From: JAQVXR01 sp050945755
Lineage (GTDB): Bacteria > Bacillota > Dehalobacteriia > Dehalobacteriales > Dehalobacteriaceae
Assembly: GCA_050945755.1 (NCBI GenBank)
Contig: JBMNTN010000001.1
Location: forward strand, 52,589 to 116,588
Length of the DNA: 64,000 nucleotides
Direction of reading: 5' to 3'
Both the position numbers and the translations under genes were made by a program. Position 1 is the stretch's first letter, and each line of letters starts with the position of its first letter. The notes beneath the pieces were generated by a model. The model did no database searches. It was not told where the DNA came from and saw nothing but the letters and a program-made list of their open reading frames with translations. Positions 26,450 through 35,221 of this stretch are shown here, piece by piece.

Positions 26450-26479
26450 ATTATAGCCGAAATGCAATATCATTTTCAA
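26450..26479 (-). promoter_or_regulatory. Sigma-A promoter for mazEF
   Basis: TTGAAA (26474-26479) and TATAAT (26450-26455) on the minus strand with an 18-base spacer, 43 bases before the antitoxin start. Confidence 0.7.
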
Positions 26480-26492
26480 TAAAGCACACTAG

Positions 26493-26509
26493 TATTTACC
26501 AGGTAAATA
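26493..26509. promoter_or_regulatory. Palindrome upstream of the mazEF promoter
   Basis: TATTTACC-A-GGTAAATA, perfect 8-base arms around one base, 14 bases upstream of the -35 box and 18 bases after the alr stop. No T run. Possible operator. Confidence 0.4.
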
Positions 26510-26526
26510 ATGGATATTGAAAAACC

Positions 26527-27681
26527 TTACTCCTTAAGCCGCCCTGTGTCCGTCTCCTCAGTATATACCCTCGGCACTCTCTGACTTAACATACATAAAA
26601 TTTCGTAATTAATTGTATTTAACCTTTCGGCAATTTCTTCCACAGAAATTTGCTCATGTCCCTGCACCCCAATGATTACCGCCTCATCACCAATTTTGGT
26701 ATCAGGAGCTTTCGATGCATTTACCATGAACTGATCCATACAAACCGTACCTACAACTGATACTCTTTTACCATGCAAGAGGACCTCCCCACGGTTAGAA
26801 AGCATCCTGTCAAATCCATCCGCATAGCCCAAAGGCAAGGTCGCAATCAACGCTTCTTTTTCAGTAATATATCTTCTTCCATAACTAATGCTTGTTCCCA
26901 AGGCTACATTTTTAACAAAAGATACTTTTGCTTTTAAAGTCAGTGCAGGCTGTAAGGAAATTTTCTGTTGATCTACCTCTTTAGATGGATATAAGCCGTA
27001 AATAATAATACCGGGGCGCACTAGATTAAGATGGGTTTGCGGAAGATCAATTACCGCAGCACTGTTGGCCGCATGCTTAAGGGGTATCTCTACCCCTTCT
27101 TGTTCTAATGTATGGACTACTTCCTGAAATTTATTAAACTGCTGCCGGGTAAAAGTTTTATCCAAACAATCTGCCACCGCAAAGTGGGTAAAAATTCCTT
27201 CGACAAATAGCCAAGGCATATTAAAAATTTTCTTGATCTCCATAATTGTGGCTGAACTGGGGAGAAAACCAATCCGCCCCATTCCCGTATCAATTTTCAA
27301 ATGAATAATTGCTCGTTTCCCTTTTTTCTCTGCTGTTCTTGCACATGCTTGGGCCATCTCAAAAGTATATATGGATTGAGCAACATCATATTCAATCGCA
27401 GTCTCCGCCTGTTCCTCCGGTGTATATCCTAGAACCAGGATAGGGACACTGATCCCTTTCTCCCTAATTTCAACAGCCTCACCAAGGGTAGCAACTCCCA
27501 GCCTGGTTGCGCCGTACTTTAATACTGTCTTTGCTACCTGTACGGCTCCATGACCATACCCATTTGCTTTTACTACCGCCATGATTTCCGTTTCCGGCCG
27601 AACAATACTCCTAATCTCCCGCATATTATGGGCAATGGCATTTAAATCAACCTCGACCCAAGCAGGTCGGTTTAGTATCAT
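26527..27681 (-). CDS. alr: Alanine racemase
   Basis: 384 aa PLP enzyme making D-alanine for peptidoglycan. PLP lysine in VVKANGYGHGAVQVA near residue 39; catalytic Tyr near 270 in SYGRRYIT; CMDQFMVNAS. ATG overlaps the nnr stop by four bases. Standard acpS-nnr-alr-mazE-mazF context. Confidence 0.97.
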   Translation of the reverse strand: MILNRPAWVEVDLNAIAHNMREIRSIVRPETEIMAVVKANGYGHGAVQVAKTVLKYGATRLGVATLGEAVEIREKGISVPILVLGYTPEEQAETAIEYDVAQSIYTFEMAQACARTAEKKGKRAIIHLKIDTGMGRIGFLPSSATIMEIKKIFNMPWLFVEGIFTHFAVADCLDKTFTRQQFNKFQEVVHTLEQEGVEIPLKHAANSAAVIDLPQTHLNLVRPGIIIYGLYPSKEVDQQKISLQPALTLKAKVSFVKNVALGTSISYGRRYITEKEALIATLPLGYADGFDRMLSNRGEVLLHGKRVSVVGTVCMDQFMVNASKAPDTKIGDEAVIIGVQGHEQISVEEIAERLNTINYEILCMLSQRVPRVYTEETDTGRLKE

Positions 27682-29234
27682 GATATTGTCTCTAACTCCT
27701 TTAATGCTATTGGCAGATATTCAATTAAATCTCCGGCAGCAAGGCTCATCATGCCCTTTACCCGGGCTGCCTCATCACCGGCCAAACCATGTAAATAGAC
27801 CGCAACTGCAGCAGCATTCTCCGGCTTTAATCCTTGGGCCATAAACGCTCCAATTATTCCTGCCAGCACATCTCCGGAACCCCCCGTCGCCATTCCGGGA
27901 TTACCCGTAGGATTCACAAAAAGCCTGCCATCAGGGGTGGCAATTATAGTTTTAGCTCCTTTTAAAACCAGCACAACATGCCATTCTCGTGCTACCTGTT
28001 CTGCAACCTCCATCCGGCGGGATTGTACATCTTTTGTGCTGCACCCAACTAAGTGAGCCATTTCTCCGGGATGGGGGGTAAGCACTACCGGACAAGATTT
28101 CTTTTTTAGTAAGTCCCGGCAGCCGGCCAAAGCGAAAAGGGCATCAGCATCAAGCACCACAGGAGAAGGCAGGTTTGCTACAAAAGCCCGCACTAAATCC
28201 TGGGTTTCTTTTTGCCGAGACAAACCCGGACCAAAAACAACGGTTTTTTGGGCAGCTAAGTTATCCAATAAGTTGAGAGCGGAAAGAGCCAATGTGCCGT
28301 CAACAGTCTCCGGGAGTGGCTGAGACATGGCTTCTGTAATTTTTATTTCCATAATATTATTCATGCTTTGGGGTACAGCAACTGTAACCAATCCTGCCCC
28401 GGACCGAACAGCAGCCGTTGCTGCCAGAGCTACCGCTCCGGTCATCCCCGGGGAACCCCCTACCACTAATACATGGCCGTAATCTCCTTTATGGGTATCA
28501 ATCCCCCGTTTGGGAATTCTCTTCCGGCACCAATCTTTATCCAGCAGACAGCGGGTATAGTTCTGCTTTTGCATTAATTTTTGGGGAATAGAGATTTCGC
28601 CAACTGTTAAATCTCCTGTATAACGGGCTGCGGGTTCCATCACCAACCCTATTTTAGGAAGTCCGAAAGTAACGGTATAAGTTGCCTTAATGCATGTTCC
28701 CCTGACTGCACCGGTATTTGCCTCCGCTCCCGAAGGAAGGTCAACTGCAACCACCGGCTTGCCGGCTTCATTAACCAGGTTAATTAATTTTGCCGCTAAC
28801 CCTTGGACCGCTCCCTTAAAACCGGTACCGAAAATAGCATCAATTACTAACTCTGAGTACATCAAGCCCACGCGAGCAACATTGAGATCCCTTTCCGATA
28901 GGATCAACTGGTAAGGAATATTCATCTGCTTAACAGCTTTCCAATTGATGGCGGCATCACCCTGAAGTTCCTCCGGTTTGCACAAGAGAAATACTTTAAC
29001 GTCACTTCCGGAATTAACCAGATGGCGGGCAACCACCAAGCCATCCCCACCGTTATTACCTTTCCCGGCCAGGATCAATATTCTTTTTTGTTTTAAATTT
29101 CCGGCAAAATGGTTTCGGACAATATTCACGACTGCCAACCCGGCATTTTCCATAAGGACAACTCCGGGAATCCCATATTCATTAATTGCTGTCTGATCCA
29201 ATACACGCATTTCCTCCGCTGTTACCAGCCACAT
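27678..29234 (-). CDS. nnr: Bifunctional NAD(P)H-hydrate epimerase / ADP-dependent dehydratase
   Basis: 518 aa. Residues about 1-215 are the NnrE epimerase (LAGKGNNGGDGLVVARHL); about 230-518 are the NnrD dehydratase (VVGGSPGMTGAVALAA, LTPHPGEMAHL, GNPGMATGGSGDVLAG). Repairs hydrated NAD(P)H. ATG 29234 follows GGAAGGAGGCGAGG and sits 53 bases inside acpS. Confidence 0.97.
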   Translation of the reverse strand: MWLVTAEEMRVLDQTAINEYGIPGVVLMENAGLAVVNIVRNHFAGNLKQKRILILAGKGNNGGDGLVVARHLVNSGSDVKVFLLCKPEELQGDAAINWKAVKQMNIPYQLILSERDLNVARVGLMYSELVIDAIFGTGFKGAVQGLAAKLINLVNEAGKPVVAVDLPSGAEANTGAVRGTCIKATYTVTFGLPKIGLVMEPAARYTGDLTVGEISIPQKLMQKQNYTRCLLDKDWCRKRIPKRGIDTHKGDYGHVLVVGGSPGMTGAVALAATAAVRSGAGLVTVAVPQSMNNIMEIKITEAMSQPLPETVDGTLALSALNLLDNLAAQKTVVFGPGLSRQKETQDLVRAFVANLPSPVVLDADALFALAGCRDLLKKKSCPVVLTPHPGEMAHLVGCSTKDVQSRRMEVAEQVAREWHVVLVLKGAKTIIATPDGRLFVNPTGNPGMATGGSGDVLAGIIGAFMAQGLKPENAAAVAVYLHGLAGDEAARVKGMMSLAAGDLIEYLPIALKELETIS

Positions 29235-29613
29235 TATATTCCTCGCCTCCTTCCGCTACACAAAAAGCAAGTGCATTTTCTTTGCTATGGGATAATGAGA
29301 TAGAGATTTTCATAATTCCCATTTGCTCGGCTGTTTTTTGAGCTGCACCGGATAAAACAACTTTTGGCCTGCCGCCGGGATCCGACAATATCTCAATATC
29401 CCTCCAACTACAGCCCCGTAACCCGGTACCAAAAGCTTTTAATACTGCTTCTTTTGCAGCAAATCTTACTGCCAAAGCAGCATAAAAATCCGCTTTATCA
29501 CAACATAATAAGAGTTCTTGTTTTGTAAAAACCCGTTTTTGAAAAGTACTTCGCGCTGCCGCATTTTTTATGCGTTCAATTTCTATTATATCAGCGCCTA
29601 TCCCGCAAATCAT
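29182..29613 (-). CDS. acpS: Holo-[acyl-carrier-protein] synthase
   Basis: 143 aa, about 18 longer than usual. Transfers phosphopantetheine from CoA to ACP. MICGIGADIIEIERI and RFAAKEAVLKAFGTG hold the Mg-binding Asp and Glu; ISLSHSKENALAFCVA is the typical end. Residues after about 125 (EEYNVAGNSGGNACIGSDSN) are an extension that overlaps nnr by 53 bases in another frame, probably from loss of an earlier stop. Confidence 0.95.
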   Translation of the reverse strand: MICGIGADIIEIERIKNAAARSTFQKRVFTKQELLLCCDKADFYAALAVRFAAKEAVLKAFGTGLRGCSWRDIEILSDPGGRPKVVLSGAAQKTAEQMGIMKISISLSHSKENALAFCVAEGGEEYNVAGNSGGNACIGSDSN

Positions 29614-29714
29614 TTTTAAACCCTTTCCTTAACATCTCATAGTTCATTTAGTGTAATATTTGCTGAGAAATGGCAAATCCCTGCTCAGATTAACCAAATC
29701 CTTTTTTTGTAAAG

Positions 29715-30176
29715 CTATGTATTTGAAGTGTCTTCCCTACCATGCTGGGAATGAAGCAAACAAGTACCGGCAAGATCTCTGCCCACCATTTTCTTCGCTT
29801 CCTCAAAATCACTCAAATTACGAAATCGAATAACAAAGCTTCCCTGCAAAAAAGCTTTTGCCGCCTCAACTACCAAATCTACCAAGTGAGTACAACCGCT
29901 GCTCCCTCCGATTAGACGAGTGGCATTCTTAATAATGCCTTTTCCTAAAGTTACACCCCGGAGATTAGTCAAGAGTTCTGTCGTCTGTTGGCAAATTTTA
30001 TCAGGCAAACGAACAATCTCAGCTCTGGCTTCTTGAATAATACCATCAGGCAAACTAACCATAAGGATAACCGTTATCTCATGGAAAGAATCACACATAG
30101 AAGAAACTACCTTGACGGTCCGATTATCTATCTCCTCTACATGACAACTCTTATACCTATTAAAAATAAGCATCAC
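29715..30176 (-). CDS. DUF2889 family protein
   Basis: 153 aa. GGSSGCTHLVDLVVEAAKAF near residue 90 is the hallmark of DUF2889, a conserved family of unknown function. The Cys-Thr-His could bind metal or ligand. N-terminal half is beta-rich (VKVVSSMCDSFHEITVILMV). No operon partner; a 150-bp A/T-rich gap precedes it. Confidence 0.75.
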   Translation of the reverse strand: MMLIFNRYKSCHVEEIDNRTVKVVSSMCDSFHEITVILMVSLPDGIIQEARAEIVRLPDKICQQTTELLTNLRGVTLGKGIIKNATRLIGGSSGCTHLVDLVVEAAKAFLQGSFVIRFRNLSDFEEAKKMVGRDLAGTCLLHSQHGREDTSNT

Positions 30177-30371
30177 ACACCCTGCTTCCCAATAATTAAT
30201 TATTTAATTAAGATTATATCATTTCCATGCCTAAGTGCCTATAATACGCAATTTTTTCTCAAAAAGTTCTTAAATAAGCAAACCAACTCAAAACCTCTTC
30301 GCAAAAATATTCTGATTTTATGATAAAATTACTCTATTAGAATCTTAATAAGGAAATAAGGAAGCGATAAC

Positions 30372-31298
30372 GTGCTGGAAATCCTTTTTATTGTCTTACC
30401 GATTTTTATCGTTTTAGGCACAGGAAGTTTTCTTTTGAAAATCGGGATGCTTAATCAAGATTATATTGCGGCCTCTAATCGTTTGGTTTTTAATTTTTTT
30501 CTGCCTGTCCTGCTCTTTTCCAAAATTGCCAAATCTGACTTTACCCAAGTGTTTACGCCTGCCGACATCTTAGTCATGATTTTGGCTATTGTAATAATCT
30601 TCTTTCTTAGCTTATTAATTGGTCTGATCTGGCGCCTCCCCTTCCGAACCATTGGTACTTTTACCATGAATAATTTTCGCGGGAACTACGCTTATATGGG
30701 TCTTCCTGTATGCTTTTATGCCTTTGGTGATGAAGGTTTGGCCATTGCCAGCGTTCTAATGGCGTTTATCGTACCCATGGTAAACATGCTTTCTGTCATA
30801 TCACTAAGTCTTTCTGCCAGCAATTCTTTTCAACCAAAAATTATTGTAAAAAATGCCTTGTACAATCCCCTGGTAATTGCTTGTCTCACCGGGATAGTTT
30901 TTTCCTTGAGCAAAATTCCCATGCCTCAATTTCTAGAGCATACCCTTTCCATTATCAGTGGGATTACTCTTCCTTTGGCGCTGCTTGCCATCGGGGCCAG
31001 TATCAACGTCTCCCGCCTAAAAGGAAGCTTGTCGGTCATTTGTACCAGCGCCGCCATGAAGCTTTTTATTTTGCCCCTAATCTCCTTTTTGATCATCCGG
31101 TTCCTCAATATGCCCCTTGGCTTGGCAGAAAAAGTCTTGATTATCATGCTCGCCTCCCCGGCAGCAACAGTAAACTTTATTCTTGCCTCTGCAATGAAAG
31201 GTGACACCCACCTGGCCAACGGTACAATTATTGCTACCACCTTATTATCAATGATTTCTTATGTAACCTGGCTGCATTTTTTAGGATTACCTGATTAA
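30372..31298 (+). CDS. AEC family (auxin efflux carrier-like) transporter
   Basis: 308 aa with about ten transmembrane helices in two inverted five-helix repeats. NRLVFNFFLPVLLFSKIAK at the N-terminal repeat and MKLFILPLISFLIIRFLNMP in the second are typical. Bacterial members export or import malate, lactate or other organic acids. GTG start after AAGGAAG. Stands alone; the substrate is not predictable. Confidence 0.88.
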   Translation: MLEILFIVLPIFIVLGTGSFLLKIGMLNQDYIAASNRLVFNFFLPVLLFSKIAKSDFTQVFTPADILVMILAIVIIFFLSLLIGLIWRLPFRTIGTFTMNNFRGNYAYMGLPVCFYAFGDEGLAIASVLMAFIVPMVNMLSVISLSLSASNSFQPKIIVKNALYNPLVIACLTGIVFSLSKIPMPQFLEHTLSIISGITLPLALLAIGASINVSRLKGSLSVICTSAAMKLFILPLISFLIIRFLNMPLGLAEKVLIIMLASPAATVNFILASAMKGDTHLANGTIIATTLLSMISYVTWLHFLGLPD

Positions 31299-31374
31299 GC
31301 CAAACCCTTTTTAAAGAAGCAATTTCAGGTCGATGAAGTTTATTTCAACAGAATAATTTAAGCAAAAATCTAAT

Positions 31375-31397
31375 AATCCTGGGTTATCTGGGATTTT
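31375..31397 (+). terminator. Weak terminator after the AEC transporter gene
   Basis: Short stem AATCC/GGATT around CTGG-like loop, then TTTTTTC-rich tail. Confidence 0.45.
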
Positions 31398-31439
31398 TTC
31401 TTTTACACTGGCTAAAATATTACTGAGTTCAAATGAGTT

Positions 31440-33500
31440 ATGAAAGAAGTTGATGAAATGACTAACTCAAATATCGAACCTAATAGATTGATTACTGAGA
31501 AATCACCTTATTTATTACAACATGCTCATAATCCTGTCGATTGGTTTCCCTGGAGCAGTGAGGCTTTTGAGAAAGCCAATGAGGAAGATAAGCCTATCTT
31601 TTTGAGCATCGGCTATTCCACTTGCCATTGGTGCCATGTCATGGAACGGGAATCTTTTGAAGATGAAGAAGTTGCGGCCATATTAAACAAATACTATGTT
31701 CCGGTAAAAGTAGACCGGGAAGAGCGTCCGGATGTAGACCATATTTATATGACTGTTTGTCAATCAATAACAGGACACGGAGGTTGGCCCCTAACCATCA
31801 TAATGACTCCCGATAAAAAACCCTTTTTCGCCGGAACTTATTTTCCCAAAAACCGTCGAGGTCATATCCCCGGCCTGGTGGATATCCTTTCTCAAATCAG
31901 CCGCTTATGGCAGAGTGAACGAGAAAAAATATTATCCTCCGGCAATCAAATCACCTCATCTGTTAGTAATTATCTAACAACCGGGAAACCCGGTAAGCTT
32001 ACGGAAGAAGTAATTCACCGCACCTTTGAAAATTTCCGGGATGAGTTTGACCCAATTTATGGTGGATTCAGCTCAGCCCCAAAGTTTCCCACACCTCATA
32101 TCTTGGGTTTTCTGCTCAGATACTGGAAGAGCTATGGTAAAAAAGAGGCTTTAGATATGGTGGAAAAAACTTTGGAGGGTATGGCGCGGGGAGGTATTTA
32201 TGACCACATCGGTTTTGGTTTTGCCCGCTATTCTACAGACCGAAAGTGGCTGGTCCCCCACTTTGAAAAAATGCTTTATGATAATGCCCTCTTGGCTATT
32301 TCCTATATTGAAACATATCAGGCCACCAAAAAAAGTTACTACCGGGAAATTGCCGAAGAAATTCTTTCGTATATTCTCCGGGACATGACCTCGCCGGAGG
32401 GCGGGTTTTACGCAGCAGAAGATGCTGACTCAGAGGGTGAAGAAGGAAAATTTTACGTTTGGACACCAGACGAAGTAAAAGAAATTTTGGGAGACGAATC
32501 AGGAGAGCGTTTCTCTGCTTTTTATGATATAAAACCGTCCGGCAACTTCGAAGGAAAAAGCATTCCCAACTTGATCAGCCAGGAAACTGCTTTTGAACAG
32601 CGTCGTCTTTTAAAAAAAGAACGTCAGGCATTGTTTGAAGCCAGGGAAAAGCGAATTCACCCGTTTAAAGATGATAAAATTCTTACTTCCTGGAACGGTT
32701 TAATGATTGCCGCTCTGGCTCTTGCCGCTCGTGTCTTTAATGAGCCGATATACCGGCAGGCCGCAGAAAATGCCGCGCTGTTTATCCTTAAAAAACTGCG
32801 TCGGGATGATGGCAGGCTTCTTGCCCGTTACCGGGAAGGGGAGGCGCAGCACCTAGGTTATGTGGATGACTATGCCTTTTTTACCTGGGGATTGATTGAA
32901 CTGTATCAGGCATCCTTTCAACCAAATTATCTGAAAGCAGCCTTAACCCTTTCCCTAGACTTTATCGACCGTTTCTGGGATGAGGAAAACGGTGGATTTT
33001 TTCTTTACGGTGATGATAGCGAGCAACTTTTAGTACGACCAAAAGAAGTCTATGACGGCGCCACTCCTTCCGGTAATTCGGTAAGTGCTTTAAACTTTTT
33101 CAGGTTAGCTCGCCTTACCGGAGAAACAGAGTGGGAAGAAAAAGGGCAACAGATTTTAGAAACCTTTGGCGGCACAGTAAAACAATATCCGGCGGGATAT
33201 ACCCACCTTCTGATGGCATTACAATTTGCCGAAGGCTCCTCCCAAGAAATTATCCTGACAGGTGATCCGGCAGATGAAGGTTTTAAAACCATGCTAGAAA
33301 TACTTAACAAAGAATATCTTCCCTACTCAGTAATCTTAACTGTTCAAGAAGGTTTGGAAGAGACGGTACCGTTTATTAGGAATTACCTGCCGGTAAATAA
33401 TCAGGCCACAGCATACGTCTGTCAAAATTTCTCCTGTCGAAAACCTACCACCGACAAAAATGAATTGATTAGGATTATTAATAATCATCCCGGCTCATGA
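31440..33500 (+). CDS. Thioredoxin domain-containing protein, DUF255/YyaL (SSP411) family
   Basis: 686 aa, usual length. N-terminal thioredoxin-like domain (SPYLLQHAHNPVDWFPW, then YSTCHWCHVMERESF with a CxxC), followed by an alpha/alpha six-barrel like those of glycoside-processing or epimerase enzymes (KILTSWNGLMIAAL, LVPHFEKMLYDNALL). Function in bacteria unknown. A second Met at 31458 is an alternative start; neither site has a strong ribosome signal. Confidence 0.93.
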   Translation: MKEVDEMTNSNIEPNRLITEKSPYLLQHAHNPVDWFPWSSEAFEKANEEDKPIFLSIGYSTCHWCHVMERESFEDEEVAAILNKYYVPVKVDREERPDVDHIYMTVCQSITGHGGWPLTIIMTPDKKPFFAGTYFPKNRRGHIPGLVDILSQISRLWQSEREKILSSGNQITSSVSNYLTTGKPGKLTEEVIHRTFENFRDEFDPIYGGFSSAPKFPTPHILGFLLRYWKSYGKKEALDMVEKTLEGMARGGIYDHIGFGFARYSTDRKWLVPHFEKMLYDNALLAISYIETYQATKKSYYREIAEEILSYILRDMTSPEGGFYAAEDADSEGEEGKFYVWTPDEVKEILGDESGERFSAFYDIKPSGNFEGKSIPNLISQETAFEQRRLLKKERQALFEAREKRIHPFKDDKILTSWNGLMIAALALAARVFNEPIYRQAAENAALFILKKLRRDDGRLLARYREGEAQHLGYVDDYAFFTWGLIELYQASFQPNYLKAALTLSLDFIDRFWDEENGGFFLYGDDSEQLLVRPKEVYDGATPSGNSVSALNFFRLARLTGETEWEEKGQQILETFGGTVKQYPAGYTHLLMALQFAEGSSQEIILTGDPADEGFKTMLEILNKEYLPYSVILTVQEGLEETVPFIRNYLPVNNQATAYVCQNFSCRKPTTDKNELIRIINNHPGS

Positions 33501-33535
33501 TCCGGGATAATGTACCGATGTTTTGCTGAAAAAAG

Positions 33536-33565
33536 CAGGAGGCCAAAGGGCCTCCTGAGTTTTTC
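33536..33565 (+). terminator. Terminator after the DUF255 gene
   Basis: 9-bp stem CAGGAGGCC/GGCCTCCTG, loop AAAG, then AGTTTTTCTT. A further small hairpin TCCCGG/CCGGGA surrounds the stop codon (33488-33507). Confidence 0.85.
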
Positions 33566-33598
33566 TTAACTTCTAAATATACTTATAGTTGAAGTTTA

Positions 33599-34894
33599 TT
33601 ACGGCAGCAAGAACATTTTCTGAGCTGCCTGGGTTAATTCTGCTCTAAAATCAGGGTGAGCAATCGCAATTAATTCCCGGGCTCGCTCACTGGCTGTCTT
33701 CCCTTTTAATTTGGCAACTCCATATTCTGTCACAACCATGTCTACATCATTCTTAGAAGTAGTCACATGGGCACCCGGAGTCAATGTCGGAACAATCTTA
33801 GAAATGGTTCCTTTCTTGGCGGTAGAATATGTGGTAATAAACGCTTGGCCTCCCTTGGATTTTGACGCTCCCCGGACAAAATCCACCTGTCCGCCGGTTC
33901 CGCTGAACTGCCGAGTTCCGATGGACTCAGAGCACACCTGTCCAATCAAGTCTACTTCCACACAGGCATTAATGGATACAAAATTGTCTAGTTGTGCTAC
34001 TAAATATGGGTCGTTAACATAATCAACCGGATAGAATTCTACACCCAGGTTGTCATCTAGATAATCAAAAAGCCGCTGGCTCCCCATAGCAAAAGTTGCA
34101 ATACTTTTTTCTCGATGAATGTTCTTTCTCCGATTGGTTACCGCACCGGCCTCGATCATATCGATCATCCCGTCGGTAAACATTTCCGTGTGAATCCCCA
34201 AATCTTTTTTAGAACAGAGAGCAAGGGCGGTAGCGTTGGGAATTCCTCCGATACCTAACTGGATTACCGAACCATCCTTCACTCTGTCCGCGATATACTG
34301 GCCAATAGCCTTATCTGTTTCTGTCAGGGGCGGGGAAGGTAATTCCGGCAGCGGCGTATGATTTTCAATTAAAGCATCGACCTGGGAAATATGCACCATA
34401 CTCTGTCCATGAACCCGAGGCATATAGTTATTCACTTCTAAAATTACGCACTTTGATTTTGACATCATAGCATGGGCTTCACTTACCGCAGCCCCAAAGC
34501 TGAACCAACCATGTTTGTCCATCCGGGAAACTGTGGCAAAAAATACATCGTGTTCCCAGTAATCTCTATGGAACATCGGTATTTCATGATAGAAACAGGG
34601 GACAAAATCCGCCCGGCCTTCCTGCACGGCAGCTCTGCTGGCACCGGCAGTAAACCAAGAAATATGGCGGAAACGGTGGGAGTACTCAGGGTCTAAATAT
34701 CTAAGCTTTTGATTCGCAATCATCTGAGATACTTTTACATCGGTCAGGCCTTCACAATCTACCATCGCTTCTAAAAGAGCCGGAGGTTCCCCCACTCCAA
34801 TGGGCGCGCAACAATAGGCACCCGGTTTTATTAGTTTTACCGCATCTTCTGCACTCATTAACTTTTGCTTATACTGCTCCTGCCATTTGTTCAT
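33599..34894 (-). CDS. Acetyl-CoA hydrolase/transferase family CoA-transferase
   Basis: 431 aa, the length of 4-hydroxybutyrate or butyryl-CoA:acetate CoA-transferases. The active-site Glu is in HTEMFTDGMIDM near residue 225. Downstream GTGGQVDFVRGASKSKGGQA and TEYGVAKLKGKTASERA are typical. It would move CoA between acetate and another acyl group, fitting a fermentative or acetogenic metabolism. Monocistronic. Substrate specificity cannot be read from sequence. Confidence 0.92.
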   Translation of the reverse strand: MNKWQEQYKQKLMSAEDAVKLIKPGAYCCAPIGVGEPPALLEAMVDCEGLTDVKVSQMIANQKLRYLDPEYSHRFRHISWFTAGASRAAVQEGRADFVPCFYHEIPMFHRDYWEHDVFFATVSRMDKHGWFSFGAAVSEAHAMMSKSKCVILEVNNYMPRVHGQSMVHISQVDALIENHTPLPELPSPPLTETDKAIGQYIADRVKDGSVIQLGIGGIPNATALALCSKKDLGIHTEMFTDGMIDMIEAGAVTNRRKNIHREKSIATFAMGSQRLFDYLDDNLGVEFYPVDYVNDPYLVAQLDNFVSINACVEVDLIGQVCSESIGTRQFSGTGGQVDFVRGASKSKGGQAFITTYSTAKKGTISKIVPTLTPGAHVTTSKNDVDMVVTEYGVAKLKGKTASERARELIAIAHPDFRAELTQAAQKMFLLP

Positions 34895-35221
34895 GAAAAA
34901 AATTCTCTCCCTTCATTTTTATACTGATGATCAGTAATCAGATCTTTCCGGTCTAAATCAATATATCTTTATTTTTTTTAAATTCCCCCCTCTCCAGTCA
35001 AAATAATTTTAATTTTTTTATCAATTTTATTTTACTAGTTTTATAGTTTTTACTTTCAAAAGAAAATTCCTTCCACGTTTTACAAATTCTGAAAATTTTT
35101 TATTTTTTAAATTGCTTAACTTGCAACTAAGCAAAAAATGCCCTGCATATTGCCGGAGCATTTTAATCATTTTTTTATTCACTTTTAACTTAGTCCTGCT
35201 ATCCACACCCTAGCAAATTAA
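34895..35221. other. Intergenic region, A/T-rich
   Basis: 327 bases between the CoA-transferase start and the hemY stop. Very A/T-rich with poly-T and poly-A runs. It holds the terminator at 35132-35165 and an inverted repeat TTGCTTA/TAAGCAA (35113-35135) just upstream. The rest is presumably the CoA-transferase promoter region; I see no open frame or repeat worth naming. Confidence 0.6.
35132..35165 (-). terminator. Terminator of the hemEHY operon
   Basis: Minus-strand stem AAATGC/GCATTT with inner pairs CCGGC/GC-rich bulged, followed by TTTTTTGC. Confidence 0.65.
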
